Below are positions 1-8,019 of a stretch of 23,061 nt of DNA, piece after piece. How positions within the stretch are numbered: position 1 is the stretch's first letter; the number at the start of each line of letters is the position of its first letter. A program made the translations under genes and the position numbers. The stretch comes from DALYLB01 sp046154695. GTDB lineage: Bacteria > Acidobacteriota > Blastocatellia > RBC074. The stretch spans positions 1 to 23,061 of the forward strand of contig JBJXFI010000111.1 of NCBI GenBank assembly GCA_046154695.1, in the 5' to 3' direction. The notes beneath the pieces were generated by a model. The model worked only from the letters and a program-made list of their open reading frames with translations, made no database searches and was not told the DNA's origin.

Positions 1-191
1 TGATCTTCAGCCGAATCTGTAGCTTACGAGCTTTTCACACCATCTCTCGATCTGCTCGCTCAAGCGCAAAAACTCTTTTTGCCAAATCGCATATTTTCAG
101 GCTTTATGAGCCAACCGGGAATTGCTGAAGGATCTCACGCGAAGCCGCGAGGGCGCGATGAAACGGGATTCGTCGTATTGCGGATTTTGAT
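1..191. other. Left-edge segment without a recognisable gene
   Basis: This segment lies downstream of the nitrilase gene, which runs leftwards and ends at 192. One + strand frame stays open from 4 to a TAA at 193-195 (63 codons), but it has no credible start context and I recognise no family in its translation. A short - strand frame near 10-90 is helical-looking but closed on both sides. No terminator-like hairpin with a T tract follows the nitrilase stop. I call nothing here. Confidence 0.5.
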
Positions 192-1421
192 TTAACCGAG
201 CTTCTCCAGATCATGAATCTCGGAATCGAAGCTCGATCTGCGCGCGGAATTTCCCGCCTGGTTCCCCGAGGAGGAGGAAGAGGAGATGACGCGGAAAGAG
301 GGCTGCGGATGCGGCTCCGGCGGGGAGAGAACCTCGGTCTGGGCGGGAAGCGGCGATTCGTCGCCTCCGCCCGCGAACTGCCCATGAGACGCGCCGGCGT
401 CCGGATGCGAAGGGAGCGGCTGCGATCTGGGCAGCTCGATGATCGCTTCGTTCCGCAGGAGAATCTCCTCAGATGTGAAGGGGGACGCCAGGCCGCCCTT
501 GAAGTGAAAATCGAACAGGTCCGGGCGACTGAAGTGGCCCGTGACGTCGAGCGTCATGCTCTCTTCCCGAATGCGGTCGAGATTGATGCGCGCGAGAATG
601 ATGACTTCAGACGCGAAGGCGGGGCCGGCGACATATTGCCCGTCCGGGCCGATGACGGCGCTCCCGCCGTTGAGAATGTATTCGCTCTCGGCGCCGGCGG
701 CGGCATTGGCCGCCACCTCGAGCTCCTGCGGCAGGTCGCTCCGGCGCATGATCGCTCCCGCGGCGACGACGAAGCATCGCCCCTCGAAGGCATAATGGCG
801 GCTGGCGATCTGATACATCTCCCGAACCGCGGGCCATTGCGCGATGTGGATCTCTTCGCGTTCGGCGTGCAGCTTCTGCCGGACCAGCGGCATCCAGTGC
901 TCCCAGCAGATCAGGCTGCCGATTCGGCCGGCGGGCGTCTCCACAACGCGCAATCCGGCGCCGTCTCCCTGCCCCCAGATGAGCCTCTCGTTGAAGGTCG
1001 GAACCAGCTTGCGATGGACATTGAGCAGTGCGCCATCCGGGCCGAAGGTCAGCGTCGAATTGTAGATCGTGCCGCCGACCCGCTCATGCGCTCCGATGAC
1101 GAGCGTCAACCCATGGCGTCGCGCGGTGTCGCCCAGCGTCGTTGTGGTTCGATCGGGGATGGTGACGCTGTTCTCCAGCAGCCGGGCATACAATTGCTTG
1201 ACCGGCAGATGATCCCAGACCGCGACATCCCGGCAGGTGTCGAGCCAGGCCGGATAGCCCGCCAGCCATGACTCGGGAAAGACGACCAACTGCGCCCGCC
1301 TGCGCGCCGCCTCGGCCGTCAATTCCACAGCTCGCGCCAGACTCCGCTCCAGATTCATATACACAGGCGCCGCTTGTACAGCGGCAACCACGACGACGTT
1401 CGATGTCGTAGATTGAGGCAT
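192..1421 (-). CDS. Nitrilase-family carbon-nitrogen hydrolase with a C-terminal tail
   Basis: This is a cytoplasmic carbon-nitrogen hydrolase of 409 residues, closest in appearance to branch 1 nitrilases, which hydrolyse R-CN to a carboxylic acid and ammonia. The Glu-Lys-Cys triad is visible: Glu50 in VVFPESWLAGYP, Lys138 in HRKLVPTFNER and Cys172 in LICWEHWMP. The CWEHxxP context and the later GHFSRPDLF segment (295-303) are typical of true nitrilases rather than amidases. The catalytic domain ends near residue 330. About 80 residues of Pro/Ser/Gly-rich, probably disordered sequence follow, including a run of serines at 380-385, so the protein is longer than the usual 310-360. The ATG at 1421 follows GAGGAACAAG, a good ribosome-binding site, and no in-frame alternative fits better. 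The gene stands alone. The actual substrate (aliphatic, aromatic or cyanide) cannot be read from the sequence. Confidence 0.9.
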   Translation of the reverse strand: MPQSTTSNVVVVAAVQAAPVYMNLERSLARAVELTAEAARRRAQLVVFPESWLAGYPAWLDTCRDVAVWDHLPVKQLYARLLENSVTIPDRTTTTLGDTARRHGLTLVIGAHERVGGTIYNSTLTFGPDGALLNVHRKLVPTFNERLIWGQGDGAGLRVVETPAGRIGSLICWEHWMPLVRQKLHAEREEIHIAQWPAVREMYQIASRHYAFEGRCFVVAAGAIMRRSDLPQELEVAANAAAGAESEYILNGGSAVIGPDGQYVAGPAFASEVIILARINLDRIREESMTLDVTGHFSRPDLFDFHFKGGLASPFTSEEILLRNEAIIELPRSQPLPSHPDAGASHGQFAGGGDESPLPAQTEVLSPPEPHPQPSFRVISSSSSSGNQAGNSARRSSFDSEIHDLEKLG

Positions 1422-1702
1422 CTTGTTCCTCGCTTCCTCCAGGGATCGTGCAGCGTTCGGATTGTCAAATTATGCAGCCGGTGAGAGCCGTCCGGGGCCG
1501 CCGGTATTCGGATTTGAAACCGCTATCCGTTGGAAAATCTCTATCGATGGGGACCGGTCCGATGCAAATTCTGCGGCGATCTCAAGTGGGCAATGGCCTT
1601 TGAGGGCCATATGTTCGTGCGGGGCGACTATTCAATATCATCCCGCCTGAAATTTCGCAATAGTTAAATTCTCTGTAAATCCTGAGAAAGGAAGCACAAA
1701 CG

Positions 1703-1855
1703 GTGACGAAAGCAGAACCGAACAAGGCGTCCGGGGCGGAGGGGAGCGGCCCGCGCCATTCCTCGCGGACGCGCCCGCATCGTCGTCGGGACCGGGACCG
1801 AACCGCTGCCGATCCCCGGTCGCCTTTCATCATCCCGATCCATCACGTCGCCTGA
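1703..1855 (+). CDS. Possible small basic ORF (50 aa), doubtful
   Basis: A GTG-start frame of 50 codons encodes a basic peptide rich in Arg, His and Pro, ending in IIPIHHVA. An AAAGGAAG sequence lies about 10 nt before the GTG, which is the only reason to list it. No family is recognised and there is no neighbour in the same transcript. It may equally be a chance frame in GC-rich intergenic DNA. A Ribo-seq footprint or conservation in relatives would be needed to keep it. Confidence 0.2.
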   Translation: MTKAEPNKASGAEGSGPRHSSRTRPHRRRDRDRTAADPRSPFIIPIHHVA

Positions 1856-2087
1856 CGGACTCCACCTGTCGGCTTTTTGCACCAAAACGTCGATCGATCC
1901 TCACCGATTGGGATGCGGCCAGGAGCCGATTCGATCCCGCGGGATGTTTCTCGCGTTCCCTGTCGAGTTGCTAACTCTTTTATCTTCTTGTATTTACCCG
2001 GAAGGCCGAGCGCCCGATCACGCTCTGGCACGGATGTTGTATTACTTCTCGGCGTCGACAACGAAAATGTCGTCGATGGCCCGGAAA

Positions 2088-2126
2088 GCCGAGAGATAAG
2101 GCCGAGAGATAAGGCCGAGAGATAAG
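2088..2126. repeat. 13-bp unit in three perfect tandem copies
   Basis: The unit GCCGAGAGATAAG occurs three times head to tail without any mismatch, at 2088-2100, 2101-2113 and 2114-2126. It lies in intergenic DNA about 40 bp left of the palindrome pair. Perfect identity suggests recent slippage or a tandem binding site; nothing in the sequence decides between these. Confidence 0.9.
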
Positions 2127-2166
2127 GATCGATTGACACCGCGTCCTGAAACAATGAAAAGCACGG

Positions 2167-2312
2167 TGGCACAAGCTGTCCAGCTTGTGCCCGGTTTGAG
2201 GATGCGCGTGAAGAGTCCGGCGGGGCGCGCGCCGAAAGTAGCCTCGTTCGAGGCCCGGTCTTTTTATGAGCGTGTCTGGTGGATGCGGCACAAACTGGAC
2301 AGCTTGTGCCAC
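2167..2312. repeat. REPIN/MITE-like element: two 24-bp palindromes in inverted orientation
   Basis: A perfect palindrome with 11-bp arms (GGCACAAGCTG, centre TC, CAGCTTGTGCC) occupies 2168-2191. A near-identical copy in the opposite orientation lies at 2287-2310 (GGCACAAACTG, GA, CAGCTTGTGCC), with one change in one arm. Including a flanking GT/AC the element is 146 bp with terminal inverted repeats. The interior, about 95 bp, contains another small hairpin (GCCTCG TT CGAGGC). A pair of inverted REP sequences 100-150 bp apart is the organisation known as a REPIN, normally mobilised in trans by a RAYT transposase. No such transposase is in the window, so this name is inference. Confidence 0.75.
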
Positions 2313-2384
2313 TTTTTCTAGGGAGAAGCGAGGGAGATCTATTCAGGCCATTGCGATGGCCGTAAACGCGTGCCGTAAACACAT

Positions 2385-2389
2385 GGAGG
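2385..2389 (+). promoter_or_regulatory. Shine-Dalgarno GGAGG that decides the start at 2396
   Basis: GGAGG abuts the first in-frame ATG (2390) with zero spacing, which is not usable. It is 6 nt before the second ATG (2396) and 12 nt before the third (2402). The second gives optimal spacing and keeps the whole signal peptide. Confidence 0.6.
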
Positions 2390-2395
2390 ATGAAG

Positions 2396-2962
<567 letters not shown>

Positions 2963-3145
2963 CCGAAAAGTTCAGTCAGTGGAATCGCAAGACCATTTGT
3001 TCAACCAGGTTCTTTGAGATCGGCGCGCTGTGGGAAGCAAGGGGGTATTTCGGAGCCGCAGACCGTCTGCGTCACTTTGAAATTATTCCGACAGCGCGTC
3101 CGTGCTTTTTCCCCGCAACCAATCGCAGGTTGTCAGGGAAGCCAG

Positions 3146-3207
3146 ACGCCGCGTGACAGATATAAAGGGGGCTGAGAGATTTTCTTTCAGCGTCTGTCGC
3201 GCGGCGT
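3146..3207 (+). terminator. Two-tier hairpin plus T tract: terminator, attenuator or 3' end of a small RNA
   Basis: An outer stem pairs 3146-3160 with 3193-3207 (15 bp, all paired, one U-G wobble). An inner 9-bp stem pairs 3171-3179 with 3183-3191 (one G-U wobble) and closes on a UUU loop. Between the stems is an asymmetric bulge (3161-3170 against 3192). A T-rich tract follows directly, including seven Ts at 3213-3219. Both wobbles are acceptable only in RNA copied from the + strand; on the other strand they would be A-C mismatches. This fits a + strand terminator for the secreted-protein gene ending at 2962, an attenuator for the receptor gene, or the end of an unannotated RNA. Confidence 0.6.
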
Positions 3208-3305
3208 TTCTGTTTTTTTGTCCCGCCTTTTTTGCTCCTCACCCGCCCGCATCGACGGATCCTATTCGGAAAAATGTAACAAATACGAAATTTTGAATCT
3301 TTTCG

Positions 3306-3326
3306 GCATCCGGGACGCCCGGATGC
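3306..3326. repeat. 9-bp perfect hairpin with 3-nt loop
   Basis: GCATCCGGG pairs perfectly with CCCGGATGC around the loop ACG. No T tract follows, so it is not a typical intrinsic terminator. It lies about 250 bp before the receptor start and could be part of the leader RNA, a protein-binding dyad or a dispersed palindrome. Confidence 0.5.
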
Positions 3327-3564
3327 GACAGGACACGTCCATCCAATGGAATTGGAAACTGTTGAGAATACAGTTGTTTAGATCGCTTTTCCGCCCGCAT
3401 TGATTCCGCGGCGCGCGATTCCAAACAAGCGGCATATCTCTTGCCTGAGAAGAGGCGGACAGGTTAGAGTCATTCGCATCAGCAGCGCCAGACAGTAAAG
3501 CAATTTTCTTTTCTTCAAAACAGGCGAAAAAACGAGTCAACAGGATATATGACAGACATTCAAC

Positions 3565-3570
3565 AGGAGG
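3565..3570 (+). promoter_or_regulatory. Shine-Dalgarno AGGAGG deciding the receptor start
   Basis: A perfect AGGAGG ends 5 nt before the ATG at 3576 and lies downstream of the alternative ATG at 3549. This favours the shorter protein, whose signal peptide then has a normal n-region. Confidence 0.75.
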
Positions 3571-3575
3571 ACAGA

Positions 3576-6500
3576 ATGACCCCATACGATGCTTCAATAA
3601 AGAAAGCCGGATTGGTGGCATTTCTTGTGGTGCTCTTCACGGGCTTTGCTTTCGGTCAATCATCATCGCTTGCCGGCAGTGTTCTCGATCCGCAGGGAAA
3701 CATGATTTCGGGAGCGACCGTTACGGCGACCAACCTGGCGACCGGGGCGGTGCGAACGACGACGAGTTCCCGGGACGGCAGCTATCAACTGGCGCAGCTG
3801 GCGCCGGGCGCGTATCGCGTGCGCGCCGAGGCGCAGGGATTCGCCGCCGTGGTGCTGGAGGCAGTGCAAGTGCTGGTGAGCACGAACCTCACGGCGAACA
3901 TCTCCTTCACGAAGATCGGCGCCGTCAGCGACACGGTGACGGTGCAGGGCGGGGAATCGATCCTCAACACCTCCGACGCGACGGTCGGAAACACGTTCAA
4001 TGAGAAGCAGATCCGCCAGTTGCCGCTGGAAGGCCGCAACGTGGCCGGCCTGCTGGCCGCGCAGCCCGGCGTCGTCTTCATCGGCAACACGAATGCCGAT
4101 GGGGGCACCACCGATCAGCGCAACGGGTCCGTCAACGGCGGAAAGAGCGATCAGGCCAACGTGACGCTCGATGGCGTGGACGTCAACGACCAGCAGAACG
4201 GATTCGCGTTCAACAGCGTGCTTCGCGTGACGCTCGATTCGGTGCAGGAATTCCGCGTGACGACGACCAACGCGAATGCCGATCAGGGCCGTTCCTCGGG
4301 CGCGCAGGTCTCGCTGATCACCAAGAGCGGAGCGAACAAGTTCTCCGGCTCGCTCTATGAGTTTCATCGCAACACGGTCACGTCGGCGAACGACTGGTTC
4401 AACAACGCCGCGGGCGTGGGCCGGCAGAAGCTGATTCGAAACATCTTCGGCGGCACGGTCGGCGGGCCGATCGTCAAGGACAAGTTCTTCTTCTTCCTGA
4501 ACTACGAAGGCCGCCGCGATCGCCGCGAGGACAGCGTCGCGCGCGTGGTGCCCTCGGCCGAGTTTCGCAACGGAATCATCAAGTACAACAATACAACGGG
4601 CGCCGTGACCTCCCTGACGCCCGATCAGGTCAAGGCGCTCGATCCGGCCGGCATCGGCGCCAACACGGCCGCGCTGGCGCTCTTCAAGCAGTACCCGCTG
4701 CCGAACGACACGACGGTGGGCGACGGGCTCAACTTCCTGGGCTATCGATTCAAGGCGCCGATCGCGCTCGATTGGGACACCTATATCGCGCGCTTCGATT
4801 ACAACCTCTCCACGCGCCACCTGCTGTTCATCCGCGGCAACCTGCAGAACGACAGCGACACGACGCTGCCGCTGTTCCCGGGCCAGCAGCCGCAGTTCAC
4901 GAACCTCAACAACAGCAAGGGGCTCGCCGCCGGGCACACCTGGCAGATCAGCAATTCGATCACCAACATGTTCCGCTATGGATACACGCGGCAGGGGCTC
5001 GAGGCGTCGGGGGCCTCGACGCAGGTCTATGTCACGTTCCGCAACCTGACGCCGATTTTGCCGACGGCCGCGCGCAGCAACGGCCGCATCACGCCGGTTC
5101 ACAACTACGTCGACGATCTCACATGGATCAAGGGGGCGCATTCGTTCGGCTTCGGCGCGAATGTCCGGTTCATCCGGAACGCGCGCTTCAACTTCGCGAA
5201 TTCGTTCCCCTCGGCCTCGGCCAACGCTTCATGGCTGCTCGGAACGGGGCGGGACCTTCGCCCGGCGGACATCGGCGGCGGCGCGGTGGCCTTCAGCGAT
5301 TCGATGATGGCGCTGCTCGGCATCATCTCGCAGGGCAACGCGGTCTATAACTTCGATCGCACGGGCAAGACGCTCGGCGTCGGCGAAGCGGTTCGCCGCC
5401 GTTTCGGCGCGGATGAATATGAGTTCTACGGGCAGGATTCGTGGCGCATGCGCCCGAATCTGACCTTCACGCTCGGCCTGCGGTACGGCCTCTATTCGCC
5501 GCCGTTCGAGACGGAAGGAAACCAGGTCGCGCCGAACATCCGCCTGGGCGACTGGTTCAACCTCCGCGGCCTCAACGGCAACAAGGGAATCCCCTCGAAC
5601 GCCGCGCCGGCGATCTCGTACGAGCTGTCCGGTCCGGTGAACGGCGGACGCGGATTCTATGATTGGGACTACAACAATTTCGCTCCGCGGTTCGCCTTCG
5701 CCTATTCGCCGAAGTTCGAGAACAGCTTTATGAAGAAGCTGTTCGGCGAGAGCGGCAAGTCGGCGGTTCGCGGCGGCTTCAGCCTGGCCTATGACCGCAT
5801 CGGCGGCGGCCTCGCGGTGACCTTCGACCAGGCCGGGTCGTTCGGCCTCTCGACGGCGCTTGTCAACGCGTCGAGCAGCTTGACTGCCCGGACCGCGCCG
5901 CGGTTCACGGGATTCAACTCGATTCCGGCGGGGATTCTGCCGCCGCTGCCGGCGGGTTCGAATGTCTTCCCGAAGAAGTTCCCGGGCAAGGGCGAGCGCG
6001 GAAGCTTCGCGATCACGTTCGGCCTGGACGACAACATCCGCACGCCGTATTCGATGGCGTTCAACTTCTCGATTCAGCGGGAACTGCCCCACAATCAGTC
6101 GCTCGAACTGGGCTATGTCGGGCGGTTCGGCCGCAAGCTCCTGATTCAGGGCGATCTGGCCCAGCCGGTCAACCTGATGGATTCGGTCTCATCGACCTTC
6201 TATTACGACGCGGCGAAGCAGCTCATCGGCCTTTCGGGCAAGCCGATCGGCAGCATTCCGAAGATTCCGTTCTGGGAGAACGTCTTCGGCAGTTCGCTGG
6301 CGGGGATTACCGCGGGCGATATGGACGACTTCTACGGCGATTTTACCCGCGTCAATCCGGGGATCTCCGCGGGCACGGTTCTGTCGGCGACGCAGATCGC
6401 CTATTACCTCTATAACCAGACCTATGCACCCGATTACACCAGCGCGCTGTATGACCTCGATCTCGGGTTCGGCAGTAAGTTCGGCACCTATGCGTTCTTC

Positions 6501-7331
6501 AACGATCAGTTCTCGGCGCTGGCCGCGTGGCGTTCGGTCGCGCCGTCGAACTACAACGGCCTGCAGGCGGTCTATCGCAAGCGGTTCAGCAAGGGGCTGC
6601 AGTTCGACGTCAACTACACGCTGTCGAAGTCGTTCGACTGGTCCTCGGGCGCGGAGCGCAGCGGGTCGTTCGGAGGCGGGTTCATCTTCAACTCCTGGGA
6701 TCCGGGCCAGCGATACGCGGTGTCGGACTTCGACATCCGGCACTCGATCAACGCCAATTACATCTGGGAGCTTCCCCTGGGCAAGGGCCGGGCGATCGGC
6801 GGCGGCGTGAACAGCGTCGGCGACGCGATCATCGGCGGATGGCAGTTCAGTGGAATCTATCGCTGGACGTCGGGCCTGCCTGTGGGCGTTGGAAACGGCC
6901 GCTTCTGGCCGACCAACTGGAATCTCACGGGCTTCGCTTCCCGCATCGGGTCGCTGCCCGCATTGAAGACCACGAAGAACGCGGCCGCCGCGGCCGCGGG
7001 CGGCGCACCCGGCCCGAACCTCTTCCCGGATCCGGCCAACGCGATCAAGTCTTATGACTATACGCTGGTCGGCGAAAGCGGCGAGCGCAACGGCCTCCGG
7101 GGCGATGGATTCTTCGGAATCGACATCGGCCTGGGCAAGACCTGGAAGATGCCGTTCGAAGGCCACACGCTCCAGTTCCGCTGGGAGACGTTCAATCTGA
7201 CCAACTCGGTCCGCTTCGACGTCAACTCGACGACGCTGGATCTCGGCAGCGGCCGCGCCAACTTCGGCAAATACTCGACCTCGCTCACGCAGCCGCGCGT
7301 GATGCAGTTCGCGCTGCGATACGAGTTCTAA
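3576..7331 (+). CDS. TonB-dependent receptor, Oar-like, with carboxypeptidase-regulatory-like domain
   Basis: This is an outer-membrane beta-barrel transporter of 1251 residues; such receptors import scarce ligands using TonB-ExbBD energy. A signal peptide occupies about residues 1-27 (hydrophobic AGLVAFLVVLFTGFAFG). A carboxypeptidase-regulatory-like fold follows at about 30-115 (GSVLDPQGNMISGATVTA, then DGSYQLAQLAPGAYRVRAEA). Next comes a plug-like region at about 120-270 (RQLPLEGRNVAGLLAAQPGV and VTLDGVDVNDQQN), then the long barrel, ending in ALRYEF with the terminal Phe that the BAM complex recognises. This architecture is very common in Acidobacteriota. I choose the ATG at 3576 because AGGAGG lies 5 nt upstream; the ATG at 3549 adds nine residues before the signal peptide and lacks such a site. 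The ligand is unknown and no enzyme or SusD-type partner adjoins. The gene is closed by a strong terminator. Confidence 0.93.
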   Translation: MTPYDASIKKAGLVAFLVVLFTGFAFGQSSSLAGSVLDPQGNMISGATVTATNLATGAVRTTTSSRDGSYQLAQLAPGAYRVRAEAQGFAAVVLEAVQVLVSTNLTANISFTKIGAVSDTVTVQGGESILNTSDATVGNTFNEKQIRQLPLEGRNVAGLLAAQPGVVFIGNTNADGGTTDQRNGSVNGGKSDQANVTLDGVDVNDQQNGFAFNSVLRVTLDSVQEFRVTTTNANADQGRSSGAQVSLITKSGANKFSGSLYEFHRNTVTSANDWFNNAAGVGRQKLIRNIFGGTVGGPIVKDKFFFFLNYEGRRDRREDSVARVVPSAEFRNGIIKYNNTTGAVTSLTPDQVKALDPAGIGANTAALALFKQYPLPNDTTVGDGLNFLGYRFKAPIALDWDTYIARFDYNLSTRHLLFIRGNLQNDSDTTLPLFPGQQPQFTNLNNSKGLAAGHTWQISNSITNMFRYGYTRQGLEASGASTQVYVTFRNLTPILPTAARSNGRITPVHNYVDDLTWIKGAHSFGFGANVRFIRNARFNFANSFPSASANASWLLGTGRDLRPADIGGGAVAFSDSMMALLGIISQGNAVYNFDRTGKTLGVGEAVRRRFGADEYEFYGQDSWRMRPNLTFTLGLRYGLYSPPFETEGNQVAPNIRLGDWFNLRGLNGNKGIPSNAAPAISYELSGPVNGGRGFYDWDYNNFAPRFAFAYSPKFENSFMKKLFGESGKSAVRGGFSLAYDRIGGGLAVTFDQAGSFGLSTALVNASSSLTARTAPRFTGFNSIPAGILPPLPAGSNVFPKKFPGKGERGSFAITFGLDDNIRTPYSMAFNFSIQRELPHNQSLELGYVGRFGRKLLIQGDLAQPVNLMDSVSSTFYYDAAKQLIGLSGKPIGSIPKIPFWENVFGSSLAGITAGDMDDFYGDFTRVNPGISAGTVLSATQIAYYLYNQTYAPDYTSALYDLDLGFGSKFGTYAFFNDQFSALAAWRSVAPSNYNGLQAVYRKRFSKGLQFDVNYTLSKSFDWSSGAERSGSFGGGFIFNSWDPGQRYAVSDFDIRHSINANYIWELPLGKGRAIGGGVNSVGDAIIGGWQFSGIYRWTSGLPVGVGNGRFWPTNWNLTGFASRIGSLPALKTTKNAAAAAAGGAPGPNLFPDPANAIKSYDYTLVGESGERNGLRGDGFFGIDIGLGKTWKMPFEGHTLQFRWETFNLTNSVRFDVNSTTLDLGSGRANFGKYSTSLTQPRVMQFALRYEF

Positions 7332-7367
7332 ACGAACTCGACGACAGTCGCGAGGTTCACCCGAAAA

Positions 7368-7413
7368 CGAAAGGCCTGGAATCGGAGAGCAATCTCCGAT
7401 TCCAGGCCTTTCG
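7368..7413 (+). terminator. Strong intrinsic terminator after the TonB-dependent receptor
   Basis: A perfect 21-bp stem with a GCAA tetraloop (loop at 7389-7392) begins 37 nt after the receptor stop. It is followed by a short T-rich stretch (CCTTTTAC). The foot of the stem is A-rich on the left and T-rich on the right. Stem length and tetraloop make it one of the strongest structures in the window. Confidence 0.85.
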
Positions 7414-7435
7414 CCTTTTACGATGGGGATGGATT

Positions 7436-7524
7436 GGCCACGAATGAACACGAATATTCACGAATAAAGCAGGCCCGGCCCTTGCGAGAGTTTTATTCGT
7501 GTCGATTCGTGTTCATTCGTGGCC
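7436..7524. repeat. Mirrored 10-bp tandem-repeat hairpin
   Basis: The left arm carries three 10-bp units starting CACGAAT (7439-7448, 7449-7458, 7459-7468). After a 23-nt spacer, the right arm carries three units ending ATTCGTG (7492-7501, 7502-7511, 7512-7521). The outer and inner units pair perfectly and the middle ones with two mismatches. Four more bases at each end (GGCC) extend the outermost pairing to 20 bp (7436-7455 with 7505-7524). It lies between the receptor terminator and the folA stop at 7528, so it could end folA transcription, but its internal periodicity makes it look like a dispersed repeat. Confidence 0.85.
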
Positions 7525-7527
7525 GAA

Positions 7528-8019
7528 TCACTTTCTTTCAAGCAGAAGGAATTTGAAGGGAAAGAGGTTCTTTTCGTCCGCGGGATGAAGGATGCGCTCC
7601 CGTTCGATCCATTGGGCCTCGTCGAACGCGGGGAAGAAGGCATCGGCCTCGATCGACGCATCGACGAGGGTCAGGTAGAGGCGGTCGGCCCGTTCCAGCG
7701 TTTGTCGATAGATCTCGGCGCCGCCGCAGAGGAAGACCTCGATTTCGCCCCGGGAGCGGGCCAGTTCGAGCGCGTCCGGGATCGAATGGGCCGTGAGGCA
7801 GCCTTCATGGCGGTAGCTCGGATCTCGTGTGACGATGATCGTCTCTCTGCCGGGCAGGGGCCTGCCGATCGACTCGAACGTCTTGCGGCCGACGATGATG
7901 TGATGGCCCATGGTCAGCTCGCGAAACCGCCTGAGATCGGCCGGCAGCCGCCAGGGAAGCCGGTTTTCGACGCCGATTCCTCGATTGCGGTCCATGGCCG
8001 CGATCAGAGAGAGGATCAT
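7528..8019 (-). CDS. folA: Dihydrofolate reductase
   Basis: This cytoplasmic enzyme reduces dihydrofolate to tetrahydrofolate with NADPH, restoring the folate oxidised by thymidylate synthase. Its 163 residues match the family's usual 155-170. Visible hallmarks are the N-terminal strand MILSLIAAMDRNRGIG, the LPW motif (21-23), the active-site acid Asp28 in LPADLRRF, the NADPH-binding GRKTFESIGRPLPGR (44-58) and FLCGGAEIY (96-104). Its ATG overlaps the thyA stop as ATGA, so translation is probably coupled and the two are made together. The ATG at 8019 is the only start that preserves strand 1. No key residue is missing. Confidence 0.97.
   Translation of the reverse strand: MILSLIAAMDRNRGIGVENRLPWRLPADLRRFRELTMGHHIIVGRKTFESIGRPLPGRETIIVTRDPSYRHEGCLTAHSIPDALELARSRGEIEVFLCGGAEIYRQTLERADRLYLTLVDASIEADAFFPAFDEAQWIERERILHPADEKNLFPFKFLLLERK

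Larger units (their letters stand above)
1422..2389. other. Long intergenic region between nitrilase and secreted-protein genes
   Basis: This stretch of nearly 1 kb has no convincing large gene. It holds a possible 50-codon GTG-start ORF (1703-1855), a 13-bp unit repeated three times (2088-2126), and two 24-bp palindromes in inverted orientation (2168-2191 and 2287-2310). A small ATGGCC...GGCCAT dyad lies near 1592-1609. Longer frames on both strands cross these repeats and have no domain-like content, so I treat them as chance. Confidence 0.6.
2963..3575. other. Intergenic region and probable long leader before the TonB-dependent receptor
   Basis: About 610 bp separate the secreted-protein gene from the receptor start. 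The region contains a two-tier hairpin followed by a T tract (3146-3207), a 9-bp perfect hairpin (3306-3326) and a short dyad, AACTGT-N7-ACAGTT, at 3357-3375 that could be an operator. I could not fix a convincing -35/-10 pair. Its short frames are unlike genes. I do not see cobalamin or other riboswitch consensus boxes, although a by-eye search for these is weak. Confidence 0.5.

Noticed and set aside
4..195. Open + strand frame at the left edge
   Set aside because: 63 codons, no start site or recognisable family; compatible with chance.
2963..3575. Cobalamin or other riboswitch before the receptor
   Set aside because: Checked by eye for conserved box sequences and found none; the structured segment there does not resemble a known class. 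A covariance-model search would be decisive.
3663..5141. Long open frame (492 codons) on the - strand inside the receptor gene
   Set aside because: Antisense shadow of a GC-rich gene. The product is Arg-rich and without domains, while the + strand frame encodes a full receptor.
6189..7451. Long - strand frame (420 codons) over the receptor 3' end and terminator
   Set aside because: Antisense shadow; it runs through the receptor terminator, and its product has no recognisable fold.
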